Of a stretch of 64,000 nt of DNA, positions 24,249 through 35,392 are shown piece by piece. The number at the start of each line of letters is the position of its first letter. Positions within the stretch are counted from its first letter, which is position 1. The DNA is from Atherix ibis. Taxonomy: Eukaryota; Arthropoda; Insecta; Diptera; Athericidae. The position numbers and the translations under genes were made by a program. Location: positions 22,220,233 to 22,284,232 of the forward strand of contig OY282610.1 of the NCBI GenBank assembly GCA_958298945.1, given 5' to 3'. The notes beneath the pieces are model-generated. The model had not been told where the DNA came from. It was given only the letters and a program-made list of their open reading frames with translations, and made no database searches.

Positions 24249-25436
24249 CAAGATCTGTTCAGAAAGTATCGCGAATTTCGAATTTCCGCGGGTTACGTAT
24301 ATTCGATTTTCAATTTTTTTAATGGCGTTATGTTGATACTCATGTCTTTCACTTATTCCGACAAGTTCGGCCATTTTGAATGTTCAGTTGATTTTTGACA
24401 ACTGCTTTGCTTGCACGTGTTTTGGCATGTCTTCGATTTTTGCCCATTCCAAAAAATGGATCAAATTTTGTGTGAAAAACAACATTAATTGCGCGGACGC
24501 ATTCGGAATATTGACTGTGGCATATGGTGAAGCTACCTTGGACCGAAGCATCGTTTATCGGTGGTGCGAAATGTTCTCAGAGGGCCGAGAAGATGTGAAC
24601 AACAAAAAGCGTGCCGGACGCCGGAGCAGGTCAACAACAGACGAACACATTGATGAAGTGAAGAAAATAGTATTGGCAAATCGTCGAATCACCATTAGAG
24701 AAGTTGCTGAGGACTTAAACATATCGATTGGCTCGTGCCATTCGATTTGAACCAGAGATTTAGTCGTGAGACGGATCGCCACGAAATTCGTACCAAAAAC
24801 AGCATCGCATTAACATTGCAAAGGAGCTGTTGGACTCTGTCCGCGATGACCCAAATTTGCTCCAGAGGGTCATAACTGGTGACGAATCATGGGTTTATGG
24901 TTATGACATGGTAACCAAAGCTCAATCATCCCAATGGAAACTGCTGCACGAGCCAAGACTGAAAAACGTGATGCATCATGAGTTCCTGCCACAGGGTAGA
25001 ACGGTTAATAAGGAATATTACCTACAAGTTATGGGTAAGTTACGCCAAGCAATCCGCCAGAATTGCCCGGATTTGTGGAAGATCAAAAATTGGCTTTTGC
25101 ACCATGATCGTCACGCATCGTTGCTTTTGCACGAATTTTTAGCCAAAAACAATACACTAATAATGCCGCAGCCATCGTATTCCCCAGATCTGGCCCCCTG
25201 TGACTTTTTCTAGTTCCCAAAACAGATTCTTTGATCCATTTTTCGGAATGGGCAAAAATCGAAAACGAGCCAAAACACGTGCAAGCAAAGCAGCTGTCAA
25301 AAATTAATTGAACATTCAAAATGGCCGAACTTATCAGCATAAGTAAGAGACATGAGTACCAACATAAAAAATCGAAAATCGAATATACGTAACCCGCGGA
25401 AATTTAAAATTCGCGATACTTTTTGAATAGACCTCG
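24249..25436 (+). mobile_element. mariner family B copy 1 with about 210-bp inverted repeats (1188 bp)
   Basis: TA flanks at 24247-24248 and 25437-25438. Termini are close to CGAGGTCTGTTCAAAAAGTA. Unlike an ordinary mariner, the similarity between the ends runs far inward: 24249-24465 matches the reverse complement of 25230-25436, through the stretch TTGCTTGCACGTGTTTTGG and up to the transposase start codon. The 3' arm is therefore an inverted copy of the whole 5' leader and replaces the normal 3' coding end. Confidence 0.93.
24456..25214 (+). pseudogene. mariner transposase, broken and C-terminally truncated (family B)
   Basis: The likely ancestral start is the ATG at 24456 (AAAATGGATC); a frameshift follows directly. 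The coding pieces are KFCVKNNINCADAF...VREVAEDLNISIGSCHS (24465-24750, DNA binding) and LDSVRDDPNLLQRVITGDESWVY...SPDLAPCDFF (24830-25213, catalytic). The first D (GDESW), second D (LLHHD, followed by RHAS where NAPAHTS is usual) and third D (LAPCD) are present with 34 residues between the last two. An in-frame deletion removes the segment before MHHEF, and a stop follows CDFF. Beyond the third D the normal last 60 or so residues of a mariner transposase are absent, replaced by the inverted repeat arm. Confidence 0.9.
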
Positions 25437-25438
25437 TA

Positions 25439-26411
25439 TATTGAATAGTTTTGAAAGCTGACAGACTATAAGTAAAAATGGCTGAGTTTGATCGGAATCT
25501 TCGAAAGGAAAGCTTCGAAATGGAAAAATTCTACTGCATTATTATTGTTAACTTCCGAATAGTTCAGGAAGTAAGGTAAAGAAAAGGTTGTTTTTGGGTT
25601 CGGAAAAAAAATTCTTTTTAGTGTTTTTAAAAATTTAAATTTTACAAAAAAAAACAAGTTAATATGAATTTGTTGCTCTTTGGAAAGTTTATGCACATTT
25701 TTTCGTTCACTGAAAATATTTATAGTAGTGTAAATAAATGAAGTGTAAATAAATGAAAAAATATTCTTTTTATTTATTATGTAGAGTCGAGTTGGTAGTA
25801 CTAAGAGGGTCTGGAGCCATTTTCCTGCTTAATAATGTATCGTAAAAATTGCCACTATCAGTTTTCTGAACGAATCTAATCGATAGAGAAATATTTGACG
25901 GTATCTGTATATATTGTTAAATTTTTTAGGATAAATTAATCTGTTTATTATTCTTTTGAAGAGCTTCTCAGAAGGCTTGAGCCTTTAATATATGACGAAT
26001 AGTAAGTTGGGCAAACATATTTTTCAACTAAAAAACTTAATTATTTTTCAAAAATTTTTTTAAAAAATATTATTTTGCAACAAACAATAAAAAGTCTTTA
26101 AAAAAGGCTTTTTTAAAAATGCTTATAGGCAAAGGTGAAAGGAAAAACTTAACGATAGAAAGTTTTTTAAGATTTTAATTTTTTCTTCTTCTTATCTATT
26201 AGCATATGTGAATAAAAATATGGCAATATTCTTATAAATTTCTATTTTGTTCAAATTTTGATAAGGTAAAACTTTTTCCATATTCGATAGAGAATCACTC
26301 TCAACTATAAATAAATATTTGCTTTTGAGATAATTTGATATTGAAAAAAAAAGTTTTTAGAAAAAAAATAAATAAGAAGCTTATTTATTTAGAAAACAAA
26401 ATTACAAAAAC
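25439..26411. other. AT-rich spacer, no gene seen
   Basis: No convincing frame; the minus frame at 25466-25696 is low-complexity. Confidence 0.65.
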
Positions 26412-26443
26412 TAACATTTTTATTGTTTAGTTCAATTAATATA

Positions 26444-27955
26444 GTGATTTCCAATAAGAATGATATGATTTTGAAGTGATGTTACGGCTATTTGTAATAT
26501 GTTATAATCTGTCTTTTTTTTTCATTGTATTCAGTAATGTTTACAATTTTATTCTGGAGAGATATACAGAAGAACAACGTTTACAAATTATTCAATTTTA
26601 TTATCAAAGTAATCGTTCTCCAATTGCAACTTTTCGTGCACTTTTGACATTTTATGGACTTAACAATCGTCCAACTGTGCTCGCTATTCGTCGGATTGTT
26701 AAAAATTTCGAGCGAACATTTTCTTTCCATAATGTTCAAGTGCCAATAAGACAAAGACTCGAAGTAATGAAAATATTGCTGTCGTTCAGGTAAGTGTCGC
26801 TTTGTCGGATTCCAAGACGTTCTCATGAATTGGGACTGTCTCAAAACACAACCTGGAGGATTTTGAGAAAGGATTTGCGGTTGCATCCGTATAAAATTGT
26901 TATCACTCAATAACTGAAGCCATTGCACCATCGTAAACGTTGTGAATTTGCTGATTTTGTCTTGGAACAACTTGAAAACGATAACGATTTTTTTAAGAAA
27001 ATCATCTTCTCCGATGAGGCTCACTTTTATCTGAGTGGTGCGGTAAATAAACAAAACTATCGATTGTGGTGCGAAGAAAATCCACAAATTATTCATGAAC
27101 ACCCATTACATTCACCTAAATTGACAGTTTGGTGTGGTTTTTGGTCTGATGGAATTATCGGTTCGTACTTCTTTCGAAATTATTCAATTTTATTATAAAA
27201 ATAATCGTTCTCCAATTGCAACTTTTCGCGCGCTCACTTTCATCTGAGTGGTGCGGTAAATAAACAAAACTATCAATTCTGGGGCCGGTAAATAAACCAA
27301 ACTATCATCAATTATTCATGAACACCTATTACATTCACCTAAATTGACAGTTTGGTGTGCTTTTTGGTCTGGTGGAATCATCGGTTCGCACTTCTTTCGA
27401 AATGAAGCTGGTAACACCGTTACTATTAATGGAGAGCGGTATAGATCGATGATAACCAACTTTTTATGGCCGAAATTGGAAGAAGTTGATCTTGACAACA
27501 TCTGGTTCCAACAAGACGGGGCTACGTGCCACACAGAACGTGCAACAACCGAATTATTGCGAGAAAAGCTTGGAGATTCGATTATTTCAAGAAATTGTGA
27601 CATTGAATGGCCTCCAAGCAGTTGTGATTTAACTCCATTAGACTATTTCTTGTGTGCTTATTTGAAGTCATTGGTCTTTAGCAATAAACCAGGGTCTCTT
27701 CAAGCTTTAGAAGTCAATATTGAACGTGCTATTCATGACATACGAGTTGGTTTAGTGGAAAAATTGCTCGAAAATTGGGCTCATCGAATTCGTTCCTGCA
27801 AAAGAAGTCGTGGAAGCCATTTGAATGACGTTTGATTAAGAACTTAATTGTATCGATTGTGCTTCACATTATATAAAAAACATCTGAATTTTCTTAACAA
27901 TTAGTTTGTTTTAAAAAAAAAAAAGAAATCATATCACTCCTTTTGGAAAACCCTT
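26444..27955 (+). mobile_element. mariner-like family D copy 1 (DD41D type), chimeric
   Basis: Termini are variants of GGGTTTTCCAAAAGGAGTGA with TA next to each. Part of the element occurs twice: the stretch encoding the HSPKLTVWC and GIIG motifs is at 27110-27180 and again at 27330-27400. Between them lies sequence identical in structure to the internally deleted copy 2. This copy is therefore a nearly full 5' part joined to a deletion derivative. Confidence 0.88.
26554..27835 (+). pseudogene. DD41D-type transposase, broken (family D)
   Basis: The frame opens LERYTEEQRLQIIQFYYQSN; the ancestral ATG is CTG here (26554), and copy 2 still has ATG at that point. A helix-turn-helix region follows (to 26793), then a frameshifted linker with LGLSQNTTWRILRKDL, then KKIIFSDEAHF with the first catalytic D (27000-27020). 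After the duplicated piece the frame 27344-27835 gives GNTVTINGERYRSMITNFLW, the second D in FQQDGATCHT, and CDLTPLDYFL. Counting from QQD to PLD gives 41 intervening residues, the D,D41D spacing of rosa-type mariners. The end is SRGSHLNDV. Stops at 26791 and 26911 and the internal duplication make it dead. Confidence 0.87.
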
Positions 27956-29599
27956 TACAATAACTTCAGATATGAAAATAGTCAAAGTTGATTATATACT
28001 CACTAGTATATATTTGTAATATCTCAATTGATATGTGCATGTATATATGTGCTTCTATGTCTGCTAGAGTAGATAATCATTTTAATGTTACAAGGCAGTT
28101 CATAACATCAAAATGTATTCATTCGTAAAATATTTGAAATTTCATTTCCAATCGACAAGGTAAATTTAGGTAAATTCAGCTAATAGTCAATGTTTTCTTA
28201 TCATAGGGGAAGTATACATGTATGCAGGATATGCTCGATTGTAGTAAGGATGAAATTTAATCAGATCTGCCGTCCATTATCTGGAGCACGTGTAAACTAG
28301 TTTATATACACGTATTCCCGAATATCTCATTCAGAGTGAAGCGTTTTATTTTATAATGTGCTCATACGATGGATTCTTTTATCGAATTTATTGGAAAGTC
28401 ATTCAGAACTTACCATCGATTTCGATACATATTTTAGATGTTTTTAAGTGAATCTATATCTTTAGGCATATTCTGGTTAAACCAGCAGCAAACAATATCT
28501 TATTTGAAGCAAAAAACGAAATAGACGAGAGAAGGACTGTATGATCAGGAAAATTTTCAAAATTGATAAGGTACTTTATGCGTTTAACTTTATGCGTTTT
28601 AATAGGACATCGATTTTTGCCTTGGCCCCCAAGAACTGTTCACTAAATTAGATTTTATTCGAAACAGCTTCAAGTCGATGTACTTCGTCAATATTCGTAC
28701 TCACATACATGTACGAGTAACTCTGTAAAGGATCATTTTAGCTCTTAAATGAAACCAATTCGGATAGAATATAAATTTTAGTGGGTTGAAGATTCAATAT
28801 TCTGACATGCACATAACTTTTCCATGACTCTATACCATATCAGGAGGAAAAGTCTACCAAAAGGAAGGCATAAAAATAGCAAAATTCTCATGCACAACAT
28901 TCGAGTTATCCACTTGGATCCTGAGGCTCTTATTCTTGTTTATTTAGTTTTTACATATTTTCACATTATGCTAATTCAGCTTTTAAGAATAACAAAAAAC
29001 TGCTAAACATGGCACATTTATACGAGCACTTAGCTCAGACCGATATATTTATTATGACCGAAAGCGATATTTAAAATGATTTCGAACAAATTTCTCATAA
29101 TTCTTTATTTTTCTATTTAAATTTTCTAACAAAAATTATCTAATAACATAAAGGAAATAAAATACTTGGTATACGATTAATACTTTACATTTTATGCAAC
29201 AACTCATCTATAAGGATATTATTTTAAATTGAATACTCTTTTCTTTAACAGTTCAACATCGTCTTTGTAAACAAGACTGATTATACAAAATTTTAACCCC
29301 TTTAGTCATTTTTAAAGTAAATAGATTAAGATATAAAAAATATTTTAAAAATCATAAATTCAATTTAAAAGGATTTTAAAAAATATTTCAAACAGGAAAA
29401 AACGGATATTTTTTGAATATCATTTTTGTTAATTTCTTTGACGCATATGTATGTATTCTAATTAAGGACACATAGCGGACTAACTTCATGTCCTTTATTT
29501 CTCGCAAATTGGCCCTTCATTCTAGGGATACACAAAAACTTATATTCAAGTACAAATGTAAATGATAGTTTTAAAAAATATTTTTATTTATCTTTTGCG

Positions 29600-30370
29600 A
29601 AAAATTAGAATTGTTGAATTTTACTAACAATTCTCTCGGGAATCAGTTTTGCTGAATTGGTAATTTTTTTCACATGAGAAATTGCAAATTTTTTTTATTT
29701 TCCTTCTAAATTGATTATTGTAAAATTTTCTTCTATTTTTTTTTTTGCATAGTCTAATGAAATCAGTTTTGCGCAATGGGTCTTTTCCTTTTTTCTATAA
29801 AGAATTTATATTGCTGAATCCACTTTTCATCCTTTCGAAATCTCTGTTGATGATTTTTTCATTTTTCTCTATAAGATGATAACTTTTTAATACATTTTTT
29901 TCTCATTGACCAATTAGATTTTCATATCTTATCTGCTGAATTCTTGTCATTTCAAAAGTGCTGAACTCTATCCTTCCTCCTATAAAAGATATTCTTAGGG
30001 AATTTTTTCTATATTTTCTCTTTTCAAAGTTAATTTTATTTCAATTCTTTTCCCAATAAAGCTAACTCTATGTAATTGATTTTCTATCCATAATAAATTT
30101 AATTGAATTTTTCTATAAGATTCATATTGCTGAATTAACATTTCTTGTTCCTAGAAATCAGATTTTTCACCAAAACCAATACCCCTTCCTCCCCTTTCAC
30201 CCCCCACCCCCCTCCATCACCAAATAAACAGTAATGAGTAATTTAAATATGTAATTTTTCGTTTCGCTTACAAAATGAGTGCTTTGCTGAATTTTGTTTA
30301 TTTTCTTGGCTGAATTATCATTATCCTTTTTTGCTACTATAATTATGTTTGCTGAATTCATTTTATTTTT
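29600..30370. repeat. Decayed repeat built around TTGCTGAATT
   Basis: The motif or one-base variants recur at about 29650, 29813, 29933, 29961, 30129, 30293, 30309 and 30350. The longer string AATCAGTTTTGC occurs at 29641 and 29761, and similar paired motifs lie 120 bases apart at 29813/29933. This suggests an old tandem repeat of about 120 bp. Confidence 0.45.
30178..30218. repeat. C-rich tract
   Basis: Runs of 4-6 C separated by A or T in otherwise AT-rich DNA. Confidence 0.85.
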
Positions 30371-31825
30371 CAATTAGGATTTAATGCATTTCTCTATGAA
30401 TCTATGGTAATTTTTGTCAGCAGTTTTTACTCAAAATAATCAGAAAATATCATTGTCAGCAGTTGTTATTTAAAATAGAATTTAAAAATTCTTAACATTT
30501 AAAAAAAAAAAAAAAAGTTGTCATATAATTTTTTTTTTAACAATATTCAATAATATTTTGACAATTGTAAATGCTTCGATAAATTTTCTGTATATATGAA
30601 TTAAAATTACAAAATTTCTGTTCTATTTTTTTCTTTCATATTAAAAGGATAAACGAAATTTACAAAAATAATAAGCGAATATTCATAAAGCCCGATGTTA
30701 ATAATAATGAATAATAAAGAAAATTTCACCTTAATTAAGATAATAGAAAAGTTTTATCCTATTTTATTCTATAATACGTTAGCAAATTAATCCATACAGT
30801 GTACTTCCAAGTAATTATTTCAATTAATACATTTTAATACTTTACGTAGGTTGAATGAATAAACGTTTTTCTAGCTGTAGAACAATTTAAGTTAGCTCCA
30901 TTAAAAGTTGATTTAAATAGCATAGAAAATAAAATCATATTACGAGAATTATCACTTCTTATCCTTAATCATTCTACATTTGTTTTTACAATATAGTATA
31001 TCGAATTTCGATATAATCAATTTCTTTATGGATTAGAATCATTTCTCTGATCGTTTGAATTCATAAAACCTGAAGAAACCTTTACCTCGTTTAATTGAAT
31101 TATCGTATAATATTAAAAGTTCCTTCTGTCTATTATTATCCTTACCTACATAAGTAATTGTATTTTATTGAATTATTTTGATCAAAGGATTGTATTTATA
31201 AGACAGCCAGCTATAAAAGAGAGCTCACTTAGTATGGATACATTAAAAGCTATATTCGGCACGTAATAAATTTCAAGGGAACTCTACTGAATCAATACTT
31301 GAAGAATTTTTATCTTTAAATGAGATAAGCTTATCCGAGCAATGAATAGAAATTGTATTCCAGTAGAAGAAGTAAAGGATTTTTCTTGCTGTTTAAAGAA
31401 TTTCATTTTTTATTATTTCAATTAATTTGAAATGAATTTGTTTTTATGAAAAATGACGATGAACATTTTACAACTTTTATCGTTGCCATAATTGAAAAAA
31501 AATTTTAATTTCAAGAATGTGTAAATGAAAATTTTTATGAATTTCACTTAAATTTTCTAGATAATAAAATTGTTTTTGTACAAAGTTTCTTTCTACAATA
31601 AAATATCATCAAATTTTATATAAATGGAGAAAAAAAACGATATTTTACCCCATTTATTAGTATCAAGTTAAAATTATAGTTTCAAATATCTCCTTTCGAT
31701 TTATTTCTTAAAATAGTCTTAAAAAAATCAGTTCTCTTTTAATTTTTAATTAAATTCTTTATTTAAGAAAAAGAGAAATCCTTTCTTCATTATTTGTCAT
31801 TGTTTTAATCTGATTTAAGCTTTTA

Positions 31826-33118
31826 CGAGGGTCGTTCAATAAGTTTTTAAAAAAAGATGGAAAAAAACTGTTTTTAAAAAAAATAATTTTTATTTTTCAA
31901 CAAAAATCTCCTTTTAGCTCTATACACTTTTCCAACCGTTTTTCCAAAATTTTTATCCCGCCTAAAAAATAGGATTTCGGAAGTTCTGCAAAATACTCAT
32001 CCGTTTGAGCAATGACGTCCTCCTCGTTGGAAGTGAACCGTCGTCCGCCAAGCCATTTCTTCAGATTGGGGAAAAGAAAATAGTCACTCGGGGCCAAATC
32101 TGGTGAATAAGCGGGATGCTGCAACAATTCCATTCTCAATTCTACAATTTCGGCCATGGAAACAGCGCAGGTGTGCACACGCGCATTGTCCTGATGCAAG
32201 AGGATTTTTTTCTTCTTCAGATGGGGGCGTTTCTCTTTGATTTCCTCGCTCAACCGTTGCAATAACGACGCGTAATACGCTCCTGTTATTATTTTTCCTT
32301 TTTCCAAGAAGTCGATAAAAATGATGCCCTGCGAATCCCAAAAGACCGTGGCCATCACCTTGCCGGCCGATGGCACAGTTTTTGCCTTCTTCGAAGCCCA
32401 TTCACCCTTGAAAATCCACTGTGATGACTGTCTCTTCGTTTCTGGAGTGTAGTAGTGTATCCAGGTTTCGTCCACAGTGACATATCGACGAAGGAATTCG
32501 GCAGGATTGCGATGAAAGAGTGCAAAAATAGCCTCAGAGTCCACTACACGATTGCGCTTATTCTCCTCTGAGAGCAAACGCGGCACCCATCTTGCCGAAA
32601 TTTTTTTCACAGACAATTTTTCATGCAAAATTGAAGCGACTGTACCTTGTGATGTGCCCGTGGCCTCAACTAATTCGCGCACTTTAATTCGCCGATCATT
32701 CAAAATCAGATCATGGATTTTGTCGCTGATTTCAGGAGTAGACACCTCAACTGGGCGTCCTGAACGATGTTCATCTTTTGTGGATGAACGGCCACGTTTA
32801 AATTCATTCACCCAATTGTAAACCGTCGCAAACACAGGTGCAGATGTGCTATGAACTGCATCCATTTCGGCTTTGATTTCTTTCGGGCTTAAGCCTTTCA
32901 AATGGAGATGTTTGATGACAGCCCTAAACTCGCTTTTTCCATTGTTATGCACAAATAAATGTCGTTAACTTTAATCGACGATAGAAATTGACCTACGCTA
33001 TGGATCGAGCTGAAATTTTGACAGCTTTCCTGTCGATAATGCTACTTATTAAAAAATCTTTACCGACACTACGAGAGCAATTTCTCGGATTTTCTAAGGA
33101 CTTATTGAACGATCCTCG
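31826..33118 (-). mobile_element. mariner family A copy 3 (1293 bp), nearest to intact
   Basis: Left end CGAGGGTCGTTCAATAAGTT and matching inverse right end, with TA at 31824-31825 and 33119-33120. To its right the 3' part of family F copy 1 begins at once. Comparison with F copy 2 (AATATTAATTTAC at about 50037) suggests copy 3 inserted into a TA in the 3' flank of F copy 1. Confidence 0.96.
31897..32952 (-). pseudogene. mariner transposase, full frame but start codon lost (family A)
   Basis: A 351-codon frame covers the whole protein: helix-turn-helix DNA-binding region, WVPRLLSEENKRNR, and the triad D161 in VDETW, D255 in HQDN and D290 in APSDYF (D,D34D). The frame's first codon is GTG at 32952. 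The usual ATG (32942) is out of frame because the following A-run has five A where copies 1 and 4 have six. The first in-frame ATG would be near residue 30, inside the DNA-binding region. Other changes are mild: one extra E in NEEDVIAQ, GEWASKK for GERAPKK, and an ending GDFC three residues short. It is the least damaged catalytic core in the window. Confidence 0.9.
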
Positions 33119-33120
33119 TA

Positions 33121-34138
33121 TATTAATATTTTATTCAATTAAATATTGTCCAGTCTAATCCAATAGCCTTTGCCATCTTTCTGGCATTAGAATGATTCTA
33201 CGCTCATAAAATTTTTGTTTTTTGCTGGCAAAAAAAAACTGATCCAAGTGATTTTTAAACTCCTCATTTGTATTAAATGTTTTACCGTCTAAAAATTTTT
33301 GTAGAGACCGGAACAATTGATAATCGGAAGGTGAATGGTGGGTATGGCAGTGTCCAACTGATGATAGCACACTTCAGAATTGATCATTGTGTTGCTCGGT
33401 AGAAGCTTAAAATGAACGATTTATTTTAAATCCCACCAATCAGATAGCATAACCTTTTTTTGATGAATATTGGCTTTCGAAGTGCTTTGATCCCGTTCAT
33501 CTTTTCTACTCCAGGATCTTTTGCGCTTAACATTGTTGTAGACAACCCATTTCTTGTACTCAGTGATGATACGCTTCAAAAATGGATCATTTTCTCGGCG
33601 TTTGAGAAGCAAATCACAAACGTCAATGTGACGGCACAATTTGTTTCCGTAAGAAGATCAGGAACCCATATTTCGAGCTTTGAGAATAAATCTAGCCGTT
33701 TCAAATGATCCTGAACGATCGAATTCGATAAATTTAATCTCTCAGCGATTTCACGAGTGGTTATTCGCAGGTTTGCATCAATTAATTGGCCTTCCAAAAT
33801 GTGGTGCATCTTCGAGATCAAAATTGCCGGATCGAAATTTTGCAAATCAGTTTTGGCACTGGCGGTCAGTGAACACATCTTCTCAATACAGACCGGATAA
33901 TTTTTTTCTTATTTGAACAGCATTTTTATCTTTTCTATAGCAAAAAAGTAAAATATGCCGGAAATACTGTTTTTCTTTTTTCATATTTAAAAGGGTATCA
34001 ACCAAAAACTACTCTGCAGAATCAATCAAAAGCAAGCTCTGCTATGTCAGCTGTCAAAATACATATGATTATGCGGCTTAAGTATGAAGTTAAATCCTCT
34101 GTTGGGAAAAAAACGAAATTACTTTCCTGACAACCCAA
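33121..34138 (-). mobile_element. mariner family F copy 1, 3' end missing
   Basis: The 5' terminus (right side) is a variant of TTGGGTTGTCCGGAAAGTAA with TA at 34139-34140. The 3' terminus is not found: the element stops at the family A copy 3 insertion, and I could not recognise its continuation on the other side of that insertion. The block from here to 35392 is repeated in inverse order at 48166-50030. Confidence 0.85.
33155..33885 (-). pseudogene. mariner transposase, broken (family F, mellifera-like)
   Basis: The N-terminal part (33576-33885) has RRITTREIAERLN-like helix-turn-helix sequence (here LRITTREIAERLNLSNSIV) and WVP. The middle (33421-33639) reads NDPFLKRIITEYKKW, where the expected GDE is EYK, so the first catalytic D is lost. 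HQKKVMLSDWWD follows. A deletion then removes the second catalytic D. The C-terminal part (33155-33370) carries PSDYQLFRSLQKFLDGK and RWQRLLD. Together with D1 loss, frameshifts and stops make it dead. Assignment to the mellifera subfamily is from memory of the TTGGGTTG ends and protein style. Confidence 0.85.
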
Positions 34139-34249
34139 TATATTAAATTAATATAAAAGCTAAAATAAGTTCAATTTAAATAATGGGTCTACTAATTGGA
34201 ACTTTTTTTTAAAGGCTTTAAACTGACAGGCCATATTGCTAAAAAATAT

Positions 34250-34770
34250 TACTTCGGTGTGTGAACGTGTTGCTGAAGATCAAGTTTTATCGTGTTTCAC
34301 GATGTTCCGAACAATTAGGCCTGCGAACAATGGCCACGTGGTGAATTTTGAATAAAGGTTTTGCTGTTAATCTCTATAAGGTCTAATTTGTGTAAGAATT
34401 AACACAAGTTAGACCTTATAAGTTCTCGGATGACGGTTAAAAAAAAATTGTCTTATTTGATGATCTGAAAATCCAAGTGAAGTTATTGACTAACCATTAA
34501 ATGCATCACGTGTCACTGTATGGTCTGCTTTATGAGTCGTTGATGCTACAGTTACTGTGAATGGAGTGCACTACAGAGACGTGATCACAAATTTTTTATG
34601 ACCCACTTTTGATGATGTGAATATCGAGAACTTGTGACTTTCTTTCAATGAACGTCTAATTTCCATTAAGGCCACCAAAATTGTTAATATCAACGCCTTT
34701 GGACTTCTTCTTCAATTCAAGAGCTCATCCTTGAAGCAAAGCCGCCTAATATTGTTTTTAATCATAACTA
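34250..34770 (+). pseudogene. Decayed DD41D-type transposase (family H)
   Basis: Heavily mutated, but protein motifs survive in sequence: ERVAEDQVLSC-like start (34267), SENPS then ASRVTVW (about 34470-34530), DATVTVNGVHYRDVITNFL (34549-34602), PTFDDVNIENL, and a remnant of the PLDFFLW motif as FGLLLQF (34700). These fit the same superfamily branch as D and E. Stops and deletions are many; the catalytic residues cannot be placed. The inverse copy lies at 48600-49110. Confidence 0.7.
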
Positions 34771-35392
34771 ATAATTATTTCGAAAACAGAATAATGAAAC
34801 TTTTATAAAAAAATGTGTGTTTTATTAAAATAAATTCTTAGTATTATTCCTTTTATTTACAAAATTTAATAAAAATTGAAAGGAAACATTTGACCACGAG
34901 TTAATAGGTACATTCTGAATATTCATCGAACCCGAAAGTTTCTCAAAAACTTTTTTGACTTAATTTTTGGGCCGAAAATTTTTTTTTTATTAACTAGATT
35001 TAAAACGATATCTACTATCTATTAAGGAATAATTACAGTATTTTTTTTAAAAAAAAAATAGTTTTAAAAGAAATTTTTTTCTAAACAACTTAAAAAGTAA
35101 TATTTTTGAAAGTTAAAAAATCGCCTATTGAAAGAAAAAAAATCTTACAACCAAATAGGGAAAAGATCCTATTCTTCCTATTTTCACTTGCAATTATAAA
35201 TTTCTCCAATTAAATATTTAAAAAAAAAAAAATAAATAAAATAAAAATTATTGATACTAGAAAAATGTTAAATAATAACAAGTATCCTTTTTCTTGAATT
35301 AATATCTTTTTTCTATAAATAATTGTCAAAATCATTTAAGAAAAGTAACTCAATTTAAATTTGAATAAAATTATAGCTTAATTGGTAAAATT

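Larger units (their letters stand above)
26412..28014 (+). repeat. Segmental duplicate 1 (family D element plus shared flanks)
   Basis: This block matches 42839-44722 not only within the transposon but also outside its inverted repeats. On the left both read AACATTTTTATTGTTTAGTT, and on the right both run through GATTATATACTCACTAGTA. Shared flanks mean duplication of a genomic segment rather than two separate insertions, unless the real element is longer than its apparent ends. Confidence 0.8.
28015..31823. other. AT-rich spacer with a decayed repeat, no gene seen
   Basis: No frame of coding character. It includes the GCTGAATT-containing decayed repeat and a C-rich tract, listed separately. 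Confidence 0.6.
33121..35392 (-). repeat. Inverted duplication, left arm (F copy 1 plus H remnant and flank)
   Basis: The order F 3' part, F 5' end, H remnant, AT-rich tail up to TTGGTAAAATTTA recurs as its reverse complement at 48166-50030. Outside the transposons, unique-looking strings such as CAAGTATCCTTTTTCTTGAA match as well. This arm carries about 240 extra bases near 34815-35057. Confidence 0.88.
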
